Positions 45,271-54,371 of a stretch of 64,000 bases of DNA are shown here, piece after piece (positions within the stretch are counted from its first letter, which is position 1; every line of letters begins with the position of its first letter). Where the stretch lies: positions 1-64,000 of the forward strand of contig CALVWQ010000006.1 in the NCBI GenBank assembly GCA_944367535.1. The letters are read 5' to 3'. The notes below the pieces were generated by a model. It was not told where the DNA came from and ran no database searches. It worked only from the letters and a program-made list of their open reading frames with translations. This DNA comes from an uncultured Clostridia bacterium. Lineage in GTDB: Bacteria > Bacillota > Clostridia > Christensenellales > Borkfalkiaceae. Position numbers and translations under genes: made by a program.

Positions 45271-46632
45271 TTATTGCGCGGTTTCCGCTTTGCCTTCCGT
45301 TTTTTCCCCGTAATAATAGTATGCGTTGTTTCTGCGTTCGGGCGCGAAATTAAAGACGGTTCCGACTATGTCCACGCCGCTCGCTTTAAGGTCGGCAACG
45401 GTATTTTTGAGCCCTACCGAACTCACCTTGTCGCACCCGACGACAAGGACCGTAAAGTCGGTAAACGGAGAGATTGCCATATATTCCGTAACGAGTCCCG
45501 CGGGCGGACAATCGAGTATAACAAAATCGTAATTTTCTCTCGCGTTTTGAATTAAGGCGCCGAACTTACCCGACATGAAAATGATTGCGGGATTATCGAA
45601 ACGCTCTCCGCAGGTTATTATATCTACGTTTTCGAAATCCGTCTTTTTAACCACCTCACTAAACGTCTTGTCTCCTTTAAAATAATCGGTCATTCCGAGC
45701 GCTTTCTCTATCCTGAAATACCTGTGTATGGTGGGCTTTCTGAAATCGCATTCTATAACCAGCGTCTTTTTTCTTATTCGCCCGAGCGCAATCGACAGAT
45801 TTGCCGCAACCGTGCTTTTCCCCTCGCCGTTTATACTGGACTGAATCTGACAGACTTTCTCCTTTTCCCCGTCCTTTAAAAATACGAGCGTTTCGGCGAG
45901 TTTTTCGAGATTAAATCCGGTACGGTCTATTTCTTCCGTACTGCCGCGCTTTTTCTTTTCAAGAGTAATTGTCTGAATATTCTTTTTGCCCGTTATGGTT
46001 TCGATTCTCTCAACCTGAGTAATTTTATCGTTCGCATAATACATAATGAACGCGACGGCCAGCGCAAGCACAATACCCGCAATGCCAGATATTAAAACGG
46101 TTTTAAATGTGGAGTTTACGGGAACGACTTTCGCCTCGCCGAGCACGGGCAATTTCACATAACCCTGAAAATAAACGTATTCCCCGCTATCGTCGGTCAT
46201 CTGCGCGAGTTCTTCCGCCGCCTCTATTACTGCAAGAAGTTTTTTCTTTGCATCATCGGGAGAATAGTCGCTGTAACGCACGCTTACAATCCATTTATTT
46301 TCTTCCGAAGTAGTGCCGACGGCTTTGCCGCTAACCACATCGCCGCATTTTTCGGAAGCACGCGCCGTAACTATATCGGTCGAAAAAAAGTCACAGATAT
46401 TTTCTATATAATAATTGGTATAAGGAACGTTATTCAATGTGTTTTCGCCGCCCTGATCGAGTTTTGCCTGAATCATGACATTTATTTCCGCACGAAAAAC
46501 GTCCCGTCTTAAAACCGAATAAGCCGCGCCAATCGCGACCGCCGCCACTATAATGGCAAGTTCGAGTATAAGATATTTCTTCAACAGATACCATACGTCC
46601 CGAAATGACAAACCGTTCCTTTCGTTTTCCAT
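45271..46632 (-). CDS. Wzz-like chain-length regulator fused to a bacterial tyrosine kinase
   Basis: A 453-residue protein. The N-terminal Wzz-type part has helices at about 21-41 and 177-200 around an extracytoplasmic domain. The cytoplasmic BY-kinase has Walker A SINGEGKST (266-274), Walker A' ECDFRKP (294-300) and Walker B VILDCPPAG. A Tyr cluster NNAYYYYGEK lies at the C-terminus for autophosphorylation. Such proteins control polysaccharide length. ATG 46632 is preceded by AGGGG; upstream in-frame codons are less likely. No glycosyltransferase or polymerase gene is nearby, so it is an orphan or acts on a distant locus. Confidence 0.88.
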   Translation of the reverse strand: MENERNGLSFRDVWYLLKKYLILELAIIVAAVAIGAAYSVLRRDVFRAEINVMIQAKLDQGGENTLNNVPYTNYYIENICDFFSTDIVTARASEKCGDVVSGKAVGTTSEENKWIVSVRYSDYSPDDAKKKLLAVIEAAEELAQMTDDSGEYVYFQGYVKLPVLGEAKVVPVNSTFKTVLISGIAGIVLALAVAFIMYYANDKITQVERIETITGKKNIQTITLEKKKRGSTEEIDRTGFNLEKLAETLVFLKDGEKEKVCQIQSSINGEGKSTVAANLSIALGRIRKKTLVIECDFRKPTIHRYFRIEKALGMTDYFKGDKTFSEVVKKTDFENVDIITCGERFDNPAIIFMSGKFGALIQNARENYDFVILDCPPAGLVTEYMAISPFTDFTVLVVGCDKVSSVGLKNTVADLKASGVDIVGTVFNFAPERRNNAYYYYGEKTEGKAETAQ

Positions 46633-47028
46633 AAATTCCCCTTTTATATGACACATAAATACCACAAACATCTTCCTTCACACATCCGAGTACGTCCTTA
46701 TGTGTTTTTCTCAATGCGGGCAAAAATTTTGTCCTGAAACAAACAACTTAATAAAAAGCGTTTATCCTTTTAACCGGTGCAATCGTAAAGCAACAAAAAC
46801 ATGAGCAATTGCATCTTTAATCTTAGAATATGTATTTGAAGTATTATATAATAATTATAAATAACCAGACTGTCTTTTGTCAACAATTGGAAGAAAAAAT
46901 AATTCGGAAAAATGGACTTTTTATGCTATTTTTGCTCAAATAAGCTGCTCATGACCACTTTACCCCTATAATTCGACCTGAAATGTAAATTTTCGATGAA
47001 TTTTTAACTTATACGATAAAACAAAAAT
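46633..47028 (-). promoter_or_regulatory. BY-kinase promoter and about 215-base leader
   Basis: TTGACA (46878-46883 complement) and TATAAT (46854-46859 complement) are 18 bases apart. The start near 46847 leaves a leader of about 215 bases before ATG 46632, long for an unregulated gene. I could not fit it to a c-di-GMP or other riboswitch. Bases 46884-47028 show nothing further. Confidence 0.55.
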
Positions 47029-47057
47029 CCGCGGCGGCTTTCAATAAGCCGCCGCGG
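47029..47057 (-). terminator. Perfect 12-bp terminator of thrS
   Basis: CCGCGGCGGCTT (47029-47040) pairs with AAGCCGCCGCGG (47046-47057) over a five-base loop, followed on the minus strand by a T-rich run. It is about 100 bases after the thrS stop. Confidence 0.85.
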
Positions 47058-47159
47058 TAAAATAAATAATTATTTTATTTCATAGATTTACAGACGCGTA
47101 TATTCCGTTAAAAATACTTAACCGCAGAACATACGCTACTTAACACCCGTTAAAAGACG

Positions 47160-49091
47160 TCAGATTTTTTTCGTTCTGTCTTCTTCGATGAGTTTCGCGA
47201 TAATCTCGTCCGTAGCCATGCACCCGAGGTCGCCGTCTTTTCTCGAACGCACGGAAACGGTTCCCGCCTCCGCCTCCTTATCGCCGACTATGAACATATA
47301 AGGTATTTTTTCGAGCTGCGCCTCTCTTATCTTATAACCTATCTTTTCGTTTCTGAGGTCGGTTTCCGCCCTCAATCCCTCCCTTGTGAGACGCTCGGCA
47401 ATCTTTTTGCAGTAATCTGCCGTCCTGTCCGTAAGACTCATGACCTTGACCTGTACAGGCGAAATCCAGAACGGGAAAGCGCCCGCGTATTTTTCAATGA
47501 GCATGGCGAGTGTCCTCTCGTAACAACCGATAGACGACCTGTGAATGACGAAAGGATACTGTTTTTCGCCGTTCTCGTCCACATAGGTCATTTCAAAGCT
47601 CTTCGCCGCCGCAAAATCGAGTTGAAGCGTGATTATCGTATCTTCCTTTCCGTAGACGTTCTTTGCCTGAACGTCGAGTTTGGGCCCGTAGAACGCTGCC
47701 TCGTCCTCTGCCTCGACATAATCGATTTTAAGGTCGTCGAGTATCTTTTTCATGAGCGCTTCCGTCTCGTTCCAAGCCTTGTCGTTATCGATGTATTTTT
47801 CCTTGTTATTTAAGCCGCGCTTGCTGAAACGGAAAGTTACGTCCTCCCTCATGCCGAGACATTCGAGGAAATAATAACTCAAATCCAGACATCTCTTGAA
47901 TTCTTCTTCCACCTGTTCGGGCGTGCAGACGATATGTCCGTCGGAAAGCGTGAACTGGCGCACACGGATAAGCCCGTGCATTTCGCCGCTCGCCTCTTTT
48001 CTGAACAGCGTAGCCGTCTCGCAATACCTGCAAGGAAGGTCTCTGTAACTTTTGAGCCCGTTTTTATAAATCTGATACTGGAAAGGACACGTCATGGGAC
48101 GAAGCGCCATGGCGTCGGGCGAATTTTCGTCTCCCAATATAAACATCTTATCCCTGTAATGATACCAATGTCCTGATATTCTGTACAGGTCGTTTTTCGC
48201 CATATACGGGGTTTTGGTGAGCATAAATCCGCGCTTTTCTTCCTCATCCTCGACAAAACGCGTGAGTATCTGCAATATCTTCGCGCCTTTCGGCATGATA
48301 ATCGGAAGCCCCTGTCCGACCACGTCTTCCGTCATGAAAATTCCCAGTTCGCGGCCGAGTTTGTTGTGGTCGCGCTTTTTTGCTTCTTCGAGAGCGTTCA
48401 GATAATCTTCGAGTTCGCTCTTTTTCTCGAACGCCGTGCCGTAAATTCTCGTCAGCATCTTGTTCTTTTCGTTGCCGCGCCAGTAAGCGCCCGTTACCGA
48501 CGTAAGTTTAAAAGCCTTTATTCTGCCAGTAGACGGAAGATGCGGGCCTCTGCAAAGGTCCATGAAATCGCCCTGCTTATAGAAAGATATGACGCTTCCC
48601 GCGGGGAGATCATTGATGAGTTCCGTCTTATACGGCTCCGAAAACCCCTTGAAGATTTTCAAAGCGTCCTTCTTATCGTACACCAGTCTTTCAATCGGGA
48701 GATTGCTCTTGATGATATTTTTCATCTCGTTTTCGATTTTGGGAAGATCGTCCCGAGTTATGGGCGTTTTGAACTCTATATCATAATAAAATCCGTTTTC
48801 TATGGTCGGACCTATCGCAAGTTTTGAGGTCGGGAAAATATTCTTCACCGCCTGCGCGAGAACGTGCGCGGCGGTATGACGGTATACCTGCAAGCCCTCT
48901 TTGTCTTTGAGTGTTATTACCTGCATCAAGCAGTCTTTATCCACGACAGTCGAAAGGTCTTTCAGTTCCCCGTCGATCTTGACGCAGACCGCATTTCGGG
49001 AAAGTCCCTCGGAGATTTTTGCCGCAATCTCTCCCGCCGTCAGCGGCGAATCGAATTCCTGCACCGCACCGTCAGGTAACTTAATCTTCAT
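47160..49091 (-). CDS. thrS: Threonyl-tRNA synthetase
   Basis: A 643-residue class II synthetase that charges tRNA-Thr. TGS domain about 1-62; editing domain with HTAAHVLAQA (about 72-81); catalytic domain with MTCPFQYQIY (about 332-341), HGLIRVRQFT and the motif-3 region SIGCYERTLAMLIE; anticodon-binding domain about 540-643. Length is standard. Its leader is a threonine T-box, so it is controlled by uncharged tRNA-Thr. Confidence 0.97.
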   Translation of the reverse strand: MKIKLPDGAVQEFDSPLTAGEIAAKISEGLSRNAVCVKIDGELKDLSTVVDKDCLMQVITLKDKEGLQVYRHTAAHVLAQAVKNIFPTSKLAIGPTIENGFYYDIEFKTPITRDDLPKIENEMKNIIKSNLPIERLVYDKKDALKIFKGFSEPYKTELINDLPAGSVISFYKQGDFMDLCRGPHLPSTGRIKAFKLTSVTGAYWRGNEKNKMLTRIYGTAFEKKSELEDYLNALEEAKKRDHNKLGRELGIFMTEDVVGQGLPIIMPKGAKILQILTRFVEDEEEKRGFMLTKTPYMAKNDLYRISGHWYHYRDKMFILGDENSPDAMALRPMTCPFQYQIYKNGLKSYRDLPCRYCETATLFRKEASGEMHGLIRVRQFTLSDGHIVCTPEQVEEEFKRCLDLSYYFLECLGMREDVTFRFSKRGLNNKEKYIDNDKAWNETEALMKKILDDLKIDYVEAEDEAAFYGPKLDVQAKNVYGKEDTIITLQLDFAAAKSFEMTYVDENGEKQYPFVIHRSSIGCYERTLAMLIEKYAGAFPFWISPVQVKVMSLTDRTADYCKKIAERLTREGLRAETDLRNEKIGYKIREAQLEKIPYMFIVGDKEAEAGTVSVRSRKDGDLGCMATDEIIAKLIEEDRTKKI

Positions 49092-49104
49092 ATTTACTCC
49101 TCCT

Positions 49105-49337
49105 TAATAAAAAAGCCTTATGACAGAAGTCATAAGGACGAAATAATTTCCGCGTTTCCACCTTAATTGCCGCTTCAAGCGACCTCTCTTGCGCCGTAAA
49201 GGGAACGGCTCCCGCTCTCACGCGGCGGTTTCCGATAATATCCGCATACGGGGCTTTCACCTCTTCCCCGCTCTCTGCAATACAAGATAAATCTTACTTG
49301 TCCGCGCTCACCGAACATTTTTATTTTATTTTAAGTG
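49105..49337 (-). promoter_or_regulatory. T-box riboswitch for threonine upstream of thrS
   Basis: On the minus strand the leader has the AGTA and AGAGAG...GGTG stem-I motifs (about 49245-49310), a GAA-ACC specifier (ACC, threonine, at 49227-49229), the T-box TTAAGGTGGAAACGCG (about 49151-49166), and a terminator stem CCTTATGAC/GTCATAAGG (49116-49137) with a T-run, close to the GGAGG of thrS. Uncharged tRNA-Thr should favour antitermination. Confidence 0.9.
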
Positions 49338-49343
49338 TTTATA

Positions 49344-49372
49344 ATCATATACCCAAATTGACGATTTGTCAA
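49344..49372 (-). promoter_or_regulatory. Consensus SigA promoter of the thrS T-box transcript
   Basis: TTGACA (49367-49372 complement) and TATGAT (49344-49349 complement) are exactly 17 bases apart, directly downstream of the YtxC-like stop codon. Confidence 0.8.
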
Positions 49373-49376
49373 CCGT

Positions 49377-50096
49377 TTATGACAACTTTCCCGCCGAAAA
49401 ATAAATTTTATCGCCGTAATACTCTTTCAGATAATATTCGTCGTCCTTTTCAAGCCTTCCGGAAAGTTCCACTTCGCCGCCTCCCGAGAGCAGTACTTCT
49501 CTTGTTATCTGCGCGCCTTCGCCGCCGAGCAGTGCACAGCGTTTCAATATCCTGTAATGCGCGTCGTAAACCTTTCCGTCGTCCACATACACCCTCTTTT
49601 TCCTGCCCTCCAACATATAAGATATGAAATCTTTCAGTTGTGTGTTTATAAAAACTCTGGGCATATATTCGGCTATGTCTTTCCATTTGTTTTTAAGTTG
49701 CTGCAATCTGAAATTATATACACCGTCTATCGCAATCTGGCTTAATCCTTCGAATCTCCTGAACGCATACTTTTTGTCGTCGTCGAGGTCTGCGGCAATT
49801 AGCGAAGCGAATAATATTTCATTTTCCACCGCGCAAAGTCCCGACACGGCAAGAGTCTGTCTGAAAAAATCGTATTTATAGTGCACCGCGATGATTTCGG
49901 CGGCGCGGTCGGCGAGTTCGGCGCCTACTATGTCCCTGTATTCCTCGGGACAATCTATTATAAGCCCCGCGCGCCCGCCGTATTCCGTCTGCCTCACCGA
50001 ACATCCCGTATGTCCGAACAGTTCGGACAAAGTGTTGTGCAAATACAATATATTATTCAGGTTATACGCGTTTTCCGTTACTATTATATTCTCCAT
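49377..50096 (-). CDS. ytxC: YtxC-like sporulation-associated protein
   Basis: A 239-residue protein, mixed helix and strand, with no signal or membrane segment. Features include FISYMLEGRKKRVYVDDGKV in the second half and a final hydrophobic strand region. I call it YtxC-like because of size, general pattern and its position next to thrS, where ytxC sits in Bacillus. Confidence is limited because the sequence signature is weak. It starts 11 bases after the P-type ATPase gene, so they may share a transcript. Confidence 0.5.
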   Translation of the reverse strand: MENIIVTENAYNLNNILYLHNTLSELFGHTGCSVRQTEYGGRAGLIIDCPEEYRDIVGAELADRAAEIIAVHYKYDFFRQTLAVSGLCAVENEILFASLIAADLDDDKKYAFRRFEGLSQIAIDGVYNFRLQQLKNKWKDIAEYMPRVFINTQLKDFISYMLEGRKKRVYVDDGKVYDAHYRILKRCALLGGEGAQITREVLLSGGGEVELSGRLEKDDEYYLKEYYGDKIYFSAGKLS

Positions 50097-50107
50097 ACCC
50101 TTATAGT

Positions 50108-52804
50108 TTATGCTCCGAAATAATTTTTATTTACCGACCTGCTTTTTCCCTGCCCGATATTTTTTTTGTTTTCGCCAAAATTCTTATACTTTATCATTCT
50201 GTACGCGAGTTTATATAGTTCTGACACCGCTATCACCGAAAACGCCGTGCCTATGCACTTTGCCCAGAGCGCGAAGTTCATGGGCGAAATTCCGAAAATC
50301 GAATATCCCGCCTGTACGATTAGAAAATGCACGACGAATACGCATGCAAACGTTGCCACCATGATTTTGTTTCTTCCCAGCCGCGAGAATATGCTCTCCG
50401 AACCGAGCGAACGGCAATTGAAGGCGTTGAACAGTTGAAAGAGAATAAACAGCGTAAATATCGCGCTGTCCCGAGAAACCGTGCCCGCGCCGAGAAAATC
50501 AACGAGATATTCGGCGATGAGTATTCCCGCTATGAATACTCCGTTGAAAATAATCCTCAAAAGCATCTTTACGCTGACTATTCCGTCCGAACGCCTGACG
50601 GGTCTGTCGCGCATTATCGATTTTCCCGCATGTTCGAGCCCGAGCGTCAGTGCGGGAGGTCCGTCCATAATAACATTTATCCACAAAAGTTGCAGGGCGT
50701 TAAAAGGCGGTTCCAGCCCCATTATCGCGCATACTGTAACGAAAATCAATGCGGAAAGATTTACCGACAGCTGAAACAAAATAAAGCGTTGCAGATTTCT
50801 GTAAACGTTTCTGCCGAACGCCACCGCCTTGACTATCGTCGCGAAACTGTCGTTGAGTAATATTATGTCGGCAGCCTCCTTGGTGATTTCGCTTCCAGTC
50901 ATACCCATGGCGATTCCGACGTCGGCGCGCTTTATTGCGGGCGCGTCGTTTATGCCGTCGCCCGTAACCGCGACCACCTCGCCCATCTCTTTAAGCGCCT
51001 TTACGATACGCAGTTTTATTATGGGCGTGCTGCGTGCTATAACGGTGATTTTGGGAAGTAATTTCTTTAATGTTTCGTCGTCGAGTTTTTCTATATCCAC
51101 CGCGCTTATTACTTCCGAGGCACTCGAGGCGACGCCGAGTTCCTTTGCTACGGCAAATGCCGTTACCGCATTGTCGCCCGTAAGAATCTTTACCTTTATT
51201 CCCGCGCTTTTGCATTGTCTGACCGACTCGGCGACATCCGGACGCACTGGGTCTGACATTACGGCATACCCGTCAAATTCGTAGCCTTCGTCAGGAATTC
51301 TTTCGCCGCCGTCTTTATGCGCAAAACATATGACTCGTCCCGCATTCTTACCGTATTCTTCCATGTTATGCAGCAATTTATTGCGCTTTTCGGGACTTAA
51401 CGAGCACTTTGCAAGCACCTTTTCCGCCGCACCTTTCAGCAGCGAGCGGTTTACGCCTCCCGTATCTATCATTGTTATCATATATTTGTTTTCGCTTGAA
51501 AACGGCACTCTTTCCAAAACGGTGTAACACGCCCTGTATTTTTGGTATGAAATATCGGGGTCGGTTTTCCTCGCGGCAGCAAGAAGTGCACACTCAGTGC
51601 CGCTACCCGTAAATTTTACGTTTTTTCCCCTGCCAACTGCATCCGCCGTGGTATTGCAAATAAAATTCTGCAAAAGCGCGGTATTCCTTATTTTTTCGGG
51701 AGAGGTGCAGTATTCGCCCGCGCAAACGGTCGCGACTGTCATTTCGTTTAACGTAAGAGTACCCGTCTTATCCGAACAGATTACGCTCACCGCACCCGCG
51801 GCCTCGGTCGCGGTCATCTTTTTAATGAGTGCGTTTTCCTTTGCGAGTTTTATCATATTAAGCGCCAGAGAAACCGCTACAATTGTCGGAAGACCTTCGG
51901 GCACCGCCGCGACAATCAGAATAATACATGAAATAAACAGTTCCTGCAAACTGTCAAAGCCTAAATCACCCGACATCGCGAGCCTGCCGACCGAGAGCGC
52001 GAAAACAATTACCGCCGCCGTCGCGCCGATTGCGGTTATCACCTTGCCCAAAACCGCGAGTTTGTGTTGAAGGGGAGAATCCTCCGCCTTTTTATCGCCG
52101 AGTTCGCCCGCAATCGCGCCTATCTCCGTCCCGTCGCCGACGCTCGTAACTATCATTTTACCGCTCCCCGCGCGAACAAACGTGCCCGAGTACGCAAAAT
52201 TCTTTCTCTCTGCAAGCGGCACTCCGACGGTGAGTTTTAATGAAGCGTCCTTAAAGCCCGTATGACTCTCTCCCGTCAGCGCGGATTCGTCTATCGACAA
52301 CGAATTACTTTCTATTAGTCTGCCGTCCGCCACTATCTTGTCGCCGCTTTCAAGCAATATAACGTCCCCTACGGTAATTTCGCTTTGCGGCACGACGGTT
52401 ACAAGACCGTTTCGCACCACTTTAACGGAAACGTTATCGTATATTTTCGCAAGAGCCTTAAAAGCCTTTTCCGAACTTCCTTCCATTATAAGAGTGATTG
52501 ATACGGAAAGAATAACCGCGGCAAGTATCCCGAAACATTCCGCAAAATCCGCCTCGCCCGTCTTTAAATATTTTCCGAGATTGGTCCCGAACGCTATCAT
52601 AAATCCGAAAAGCAGAATTATGAGCATAGGCTCTTTGAGCGCGTCGAAAATTTTACCGAAAAAATTGCGTTTTTTCTTTTCCGAGAGTTTATTCGCGCCA
52701 TATTTTTCGGTATTGCACTTAGCGCCTTCCGATGTCAGCCCATTTTTCAAATCAGAGCCGAAAACTTTCGCGACGTATTCCGCAGTTTTATCGTAATATT
52801 CCAT
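50108..52804 (-). CDS. P-type calcium-like cation ATPase
   Basis: An 898-residue P2-type ATPase. The phosphorylation motif DKTGTLT is near 330, ALTGES lies in the actuator domain, and GDGINDAPAIKRADVGIAMG marks the hinge. About ten membrane helices, with VAAVPEGLPTIVAV (the PEGLP motif of Ca2+/Mn2+ pumps) in M4. The ion is probably Ca2+ or Mn2+. ATG 52804 has GGAGGT six bases upstream; an upstream in-frame start lacks support. Confidence 0.93.
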   Translation of the reverse strand: MEYYDKTAEYVAKVFGSDLKNGLTSEGAKCNTEKYGANKLSEKKKRNFFGKIFDALKEPMLIILLFGFMIAFGTNLGKYLKTGEADFAECFGILAAVILSVSITLIMEGSSEKAFKALAKIYDNVSVKVVRNGLVTVVPQSEITVGDVILLESGDKIVADGRLIESNSLSIDESALTGESHTGFKDASLKLTVGVPLAERKNFAYSGTFVRAGSGKMIVTSVGDGTEIGAIAGELGDKKAEDSPLQHKLAVLGKVITAIGATAAVIVFALSVGRLAMSGDLGFDSLQELFISCIILIVAAVPEGLPTIVAVSLALNMIKLAKENALIKKMTATEAAGAVSVICSDKTGTLTLNEMTVATVCAGEYCTSPEKIRNTALLQNFICNTTADAVGRGKNVKFTGSGTECALLAAARKTDPDISYQKYRACYTVLERVPFSSENKYMITMIDTGGVNRSLLKGAAEKVLAKCSLSPEKRNKLLHNMEEYGKNAGRVICFAHKDGGERIPDEGYEFDGYAVMSDPVRPDVAESVRQCKSAGIKVKILTGDNAVTAFAVAKELGVASSASEVISAVDIEKLDDETLKKLLPKITVIARSTPIIKLRIVKALKEMGEVVAVTGDGINDAPAIKRADVGIAMGMTGSEITKEAADIILLNDSFATIVKAVAFGRNVYRNLQRFILFQLSVNLSALIFVTVCAIMGLEPPFNALQLLWINVIMDGPPALTLGLEHAGKSIMRDRPVRRSDGIVSVKMLLRIIFNGVFIAGILIAEYLVDFLGAGTVSRDSAIFTLFILFQLFNAFNCRSLGSESIFSRLGRNKIMVATFACVFVVHFLIVQAGYSIFGISPMNFALWAKCIGTAFSVIAVSELYKLAYRMIKYKNFGENKKNIGQGKSRSVNKNYFGA

Positions 52805-52867
52805 TTTTACCTCCGTATCCACCGCTATTAAAAATATGAGTTAAACCGCAAATATATGCTTTAAGAA

Positions 52868-52896
52868 TAGACAAACGCGCGTTTTTGTGGTAAACT
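52868..52896 (+). promoter_or_regulatory. Promoter of the phosphoribosyltransferase gene
   Basis: TAGACA (52868-52873) and TAAACT (52891-52896) are 17 bases apart, about 30 bases before ATG 52929, followed by AGAAGG as ribosome site. Confidence 0.6.
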
Positions 52897-52928
52897 GTTT
52901 CGGGAAAATAAAATTAGAAGGTTCAAAT

Positions 52929-53468
52929 ATGCAGGAATATTTTGATGTAGACATAAAGGGTTATAAGACAAGTCTGCCCGTTCTGACGCTGCCGAGCGGA
53001 ATAAAAATCGCGTTCTTCAATCTTCACGGCAACCCGCCTCTTACCGAGCACTGCGGCAAAGAAATAGCAAAACTCGCAAAAGGAGCGGACGTGCTTATAA
53101 CCGCTGAATCCAAGGGGCTTCAACTCACGCACGTCGCCGCAAGAGAACTAGGCATGCCCTATTACGCCGTGGCGCGTAAATCCAAAAAACTCTATATGCA
53201 GGACGGAATTTCCGTTTCTTACGGCTCGTCAATCACAACGGGCAAGGCTCAGGAATTATTCCTTTCAAAACACGACACGGACCTTCTCAAAGGGAAAAAA
53301 GTCTGCATCGTCGATGACGTCATATCTACTGGCGAAAGTCTGAAAGGACTTGAAGCACTTGTCAAAATGGCGGGAGGATACGTTTTTAAGAAAGTTTTCG
53401 TACTTGCGGAAGGAGATGCAAAAGACAGAGAGGACGTCTTATATATTGCCGCCATTCCCTTGCTGTAA
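52929..53468 (+). CDS. Adenine phosphoribosyltransferase-like enzyme
   Basis: A 179-residue type I phosphoribosyltransferase. The PRPP-binding loop VCIVDDVISTGES (about 120-132) and the upstream TAESKG segment (about 60-65) are the key motifs. It resembles Apt/Xpt proteins that salvage purine bases with PRPP; adenine is a guess. ATG 52929 is supported by AGAAGG; an upstream in-frame ATG would overlap the promoter. In Firmicutes apt often lies beside relA; here it is separate. Confidence 0.8.
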   Translation: MQEYFDVDIKGYKTSLPVLTLPSGIKIAFFNLHGNPPLTEHCGKEIAKLAKGADVLITAESKGLQLTHVAARELGMPYYAVARKSKKLYMQDGISVSYGSSITTGKAQELFLSKHDTDLLKGKKVCIVDDVISTGESLKGLEALVKMAGGYVFKKVFVLAEGDAKDREDVLYIAAIPLL

Positions 53469-53508
53469 GCTTATTATCCTATCAATTTACCGAAAGATTT
53501 TAAAAGGC

Positions 53509-53536
53509 CGACGCGCCGGAATAATCCGACGCGTCG
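53509..53536 (+). terminator. Hairpin after the phosphoribosyltransferase gene
   Basis: CGACGCG-C-CGGA (53509-53520) pairs with TCCG-A-CGCGTCG (53525-53536) with one mismatch over an ATAA loop. No strong T-run follows, so termination is probable but not certain. Confidence 0.55.
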
Positions 53537-53578
53537 ACCCAGGAAAAAGTTTATTGAGAGTGTGGGCAATTTATGTGT

Positions 53579-53602
53579 GTAAAGGTATCGTTCATCCTTT
53601 AC
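53579..53602 (+). promoter_or_regulatory. Inverted repeat upstream of the two-component operon
   Basis: GTAAAGG (53579-53585) and CCTTTAC (53596-53602) are inverted over a ten-base spacer, about 90 bases before the response regulator start. It could be an operator for that regulator or another factor; no binding evidence can be seen. Confidence 0.35.
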
Positions 53603-53693
53603 GCCTATATTGTAAATCGCGAAACTTGAAACATTCTTGAAAAAATAAATTTTACGAAAAAAAATAAAAAAAATTTTACTCGGGAGATTTTCC

Positions 53694-54371
53694 ATGAAAA
53701 TTCTTTTAGTTGACGACGAAAGAGGGCTCGTTACCGCCATGACGGAAATCCTCAAACGACACAACTATTCCGTGGACGTCGCGTACAACGGACAGGACGG
53801 TTTGGACTCCGCGCTTTCGGGTATTTACGACCTCGTGATTTTAGACGTGATGATGCCTAAACTCGACGGATTTTCCGTACTCAAAATATTGCGCGACAAC
53901 AAAATGGATACGCCCGTTCTCATGCTAACCGCCAAGTCGGAAATTTCAGACAAGATCGGCGGACTAAATCTCGGGGCAGACGATTATATTACCAAACCTT
54001 TCGATACCGACGAACTGCTGGCGAGAATACGCGCACTGCTCCGCCGTAAGGAAAAATTTACGGGCGACATACTGTCTTTCAACGATATATCCATCGACCG
54101 CGAAAATCCGGAACTTGTCTGCGGCAGTAAAAAAATAGCACTCGGCAAAAAAGAATTTCAGATTCTCGAAATGCTTATCCTCGGCGCGGGAAAATGTATC
54201 GACAAGGAACGGTTTATAGAAAAAATTTGGGGTTACGATACGGAAGCAGAATATAACACAATTGAGGTTTACGTTTCCTTCCTTAGAAAAAAACTCGCCG
54301 CCGTTGGGTCTTCTACCGAAATAAAATCGGTAAGAGGCATCGGTTATACAATAGGAAAGAAAAATGATTAA
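53694..54371 (+). CDS. OmpR/PhoB-family response regulator
   Basis: A 225-residue transcription factor. Receiver domain about 1-118 with acidic pocket Asp7/Asp8, phospho-acceptor Asp51 and the conserved Lys in ITKPFD (about 101). Winged-helix DNA-binding domain about 130-222. CGGGAGA lies before the ATG. Its 3' end overlaps the kinase gene by 8 bases. It probably controls the flavodiiron gene downstream and perhaps itself. Confidence 0.95.
   Translation: MKILLVDDERGLVTAMTEILKRHNYSVDVAYNGQDGLDSALSGIYDLVILDVMMPKLDGFSVLKILRDNKMDTPVLMLTAKSEISDKIGGLNLGADDYITKPFDTDELLARIRALLRRKEKFTGDILSFNDISIDRENPELVCGSKKIALGKKEFQILEMLILGAGKCIDKERFIEKIWGYDTEAEYNTIEVYVSFLRKKLAAVGSSTEIKSVRGIGYTIGKKND

Noticed and set aside
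46633..46847. c-di-GMP riboswitch in the BY-kinase leader
   Set aside because: The GEMM core sequence is not present.
50677..50685. Perfect DnaA box TTATCCACA
   Set aside because: A single copy inside the P-type ATPase coding region, with no cluster; expected by chance.
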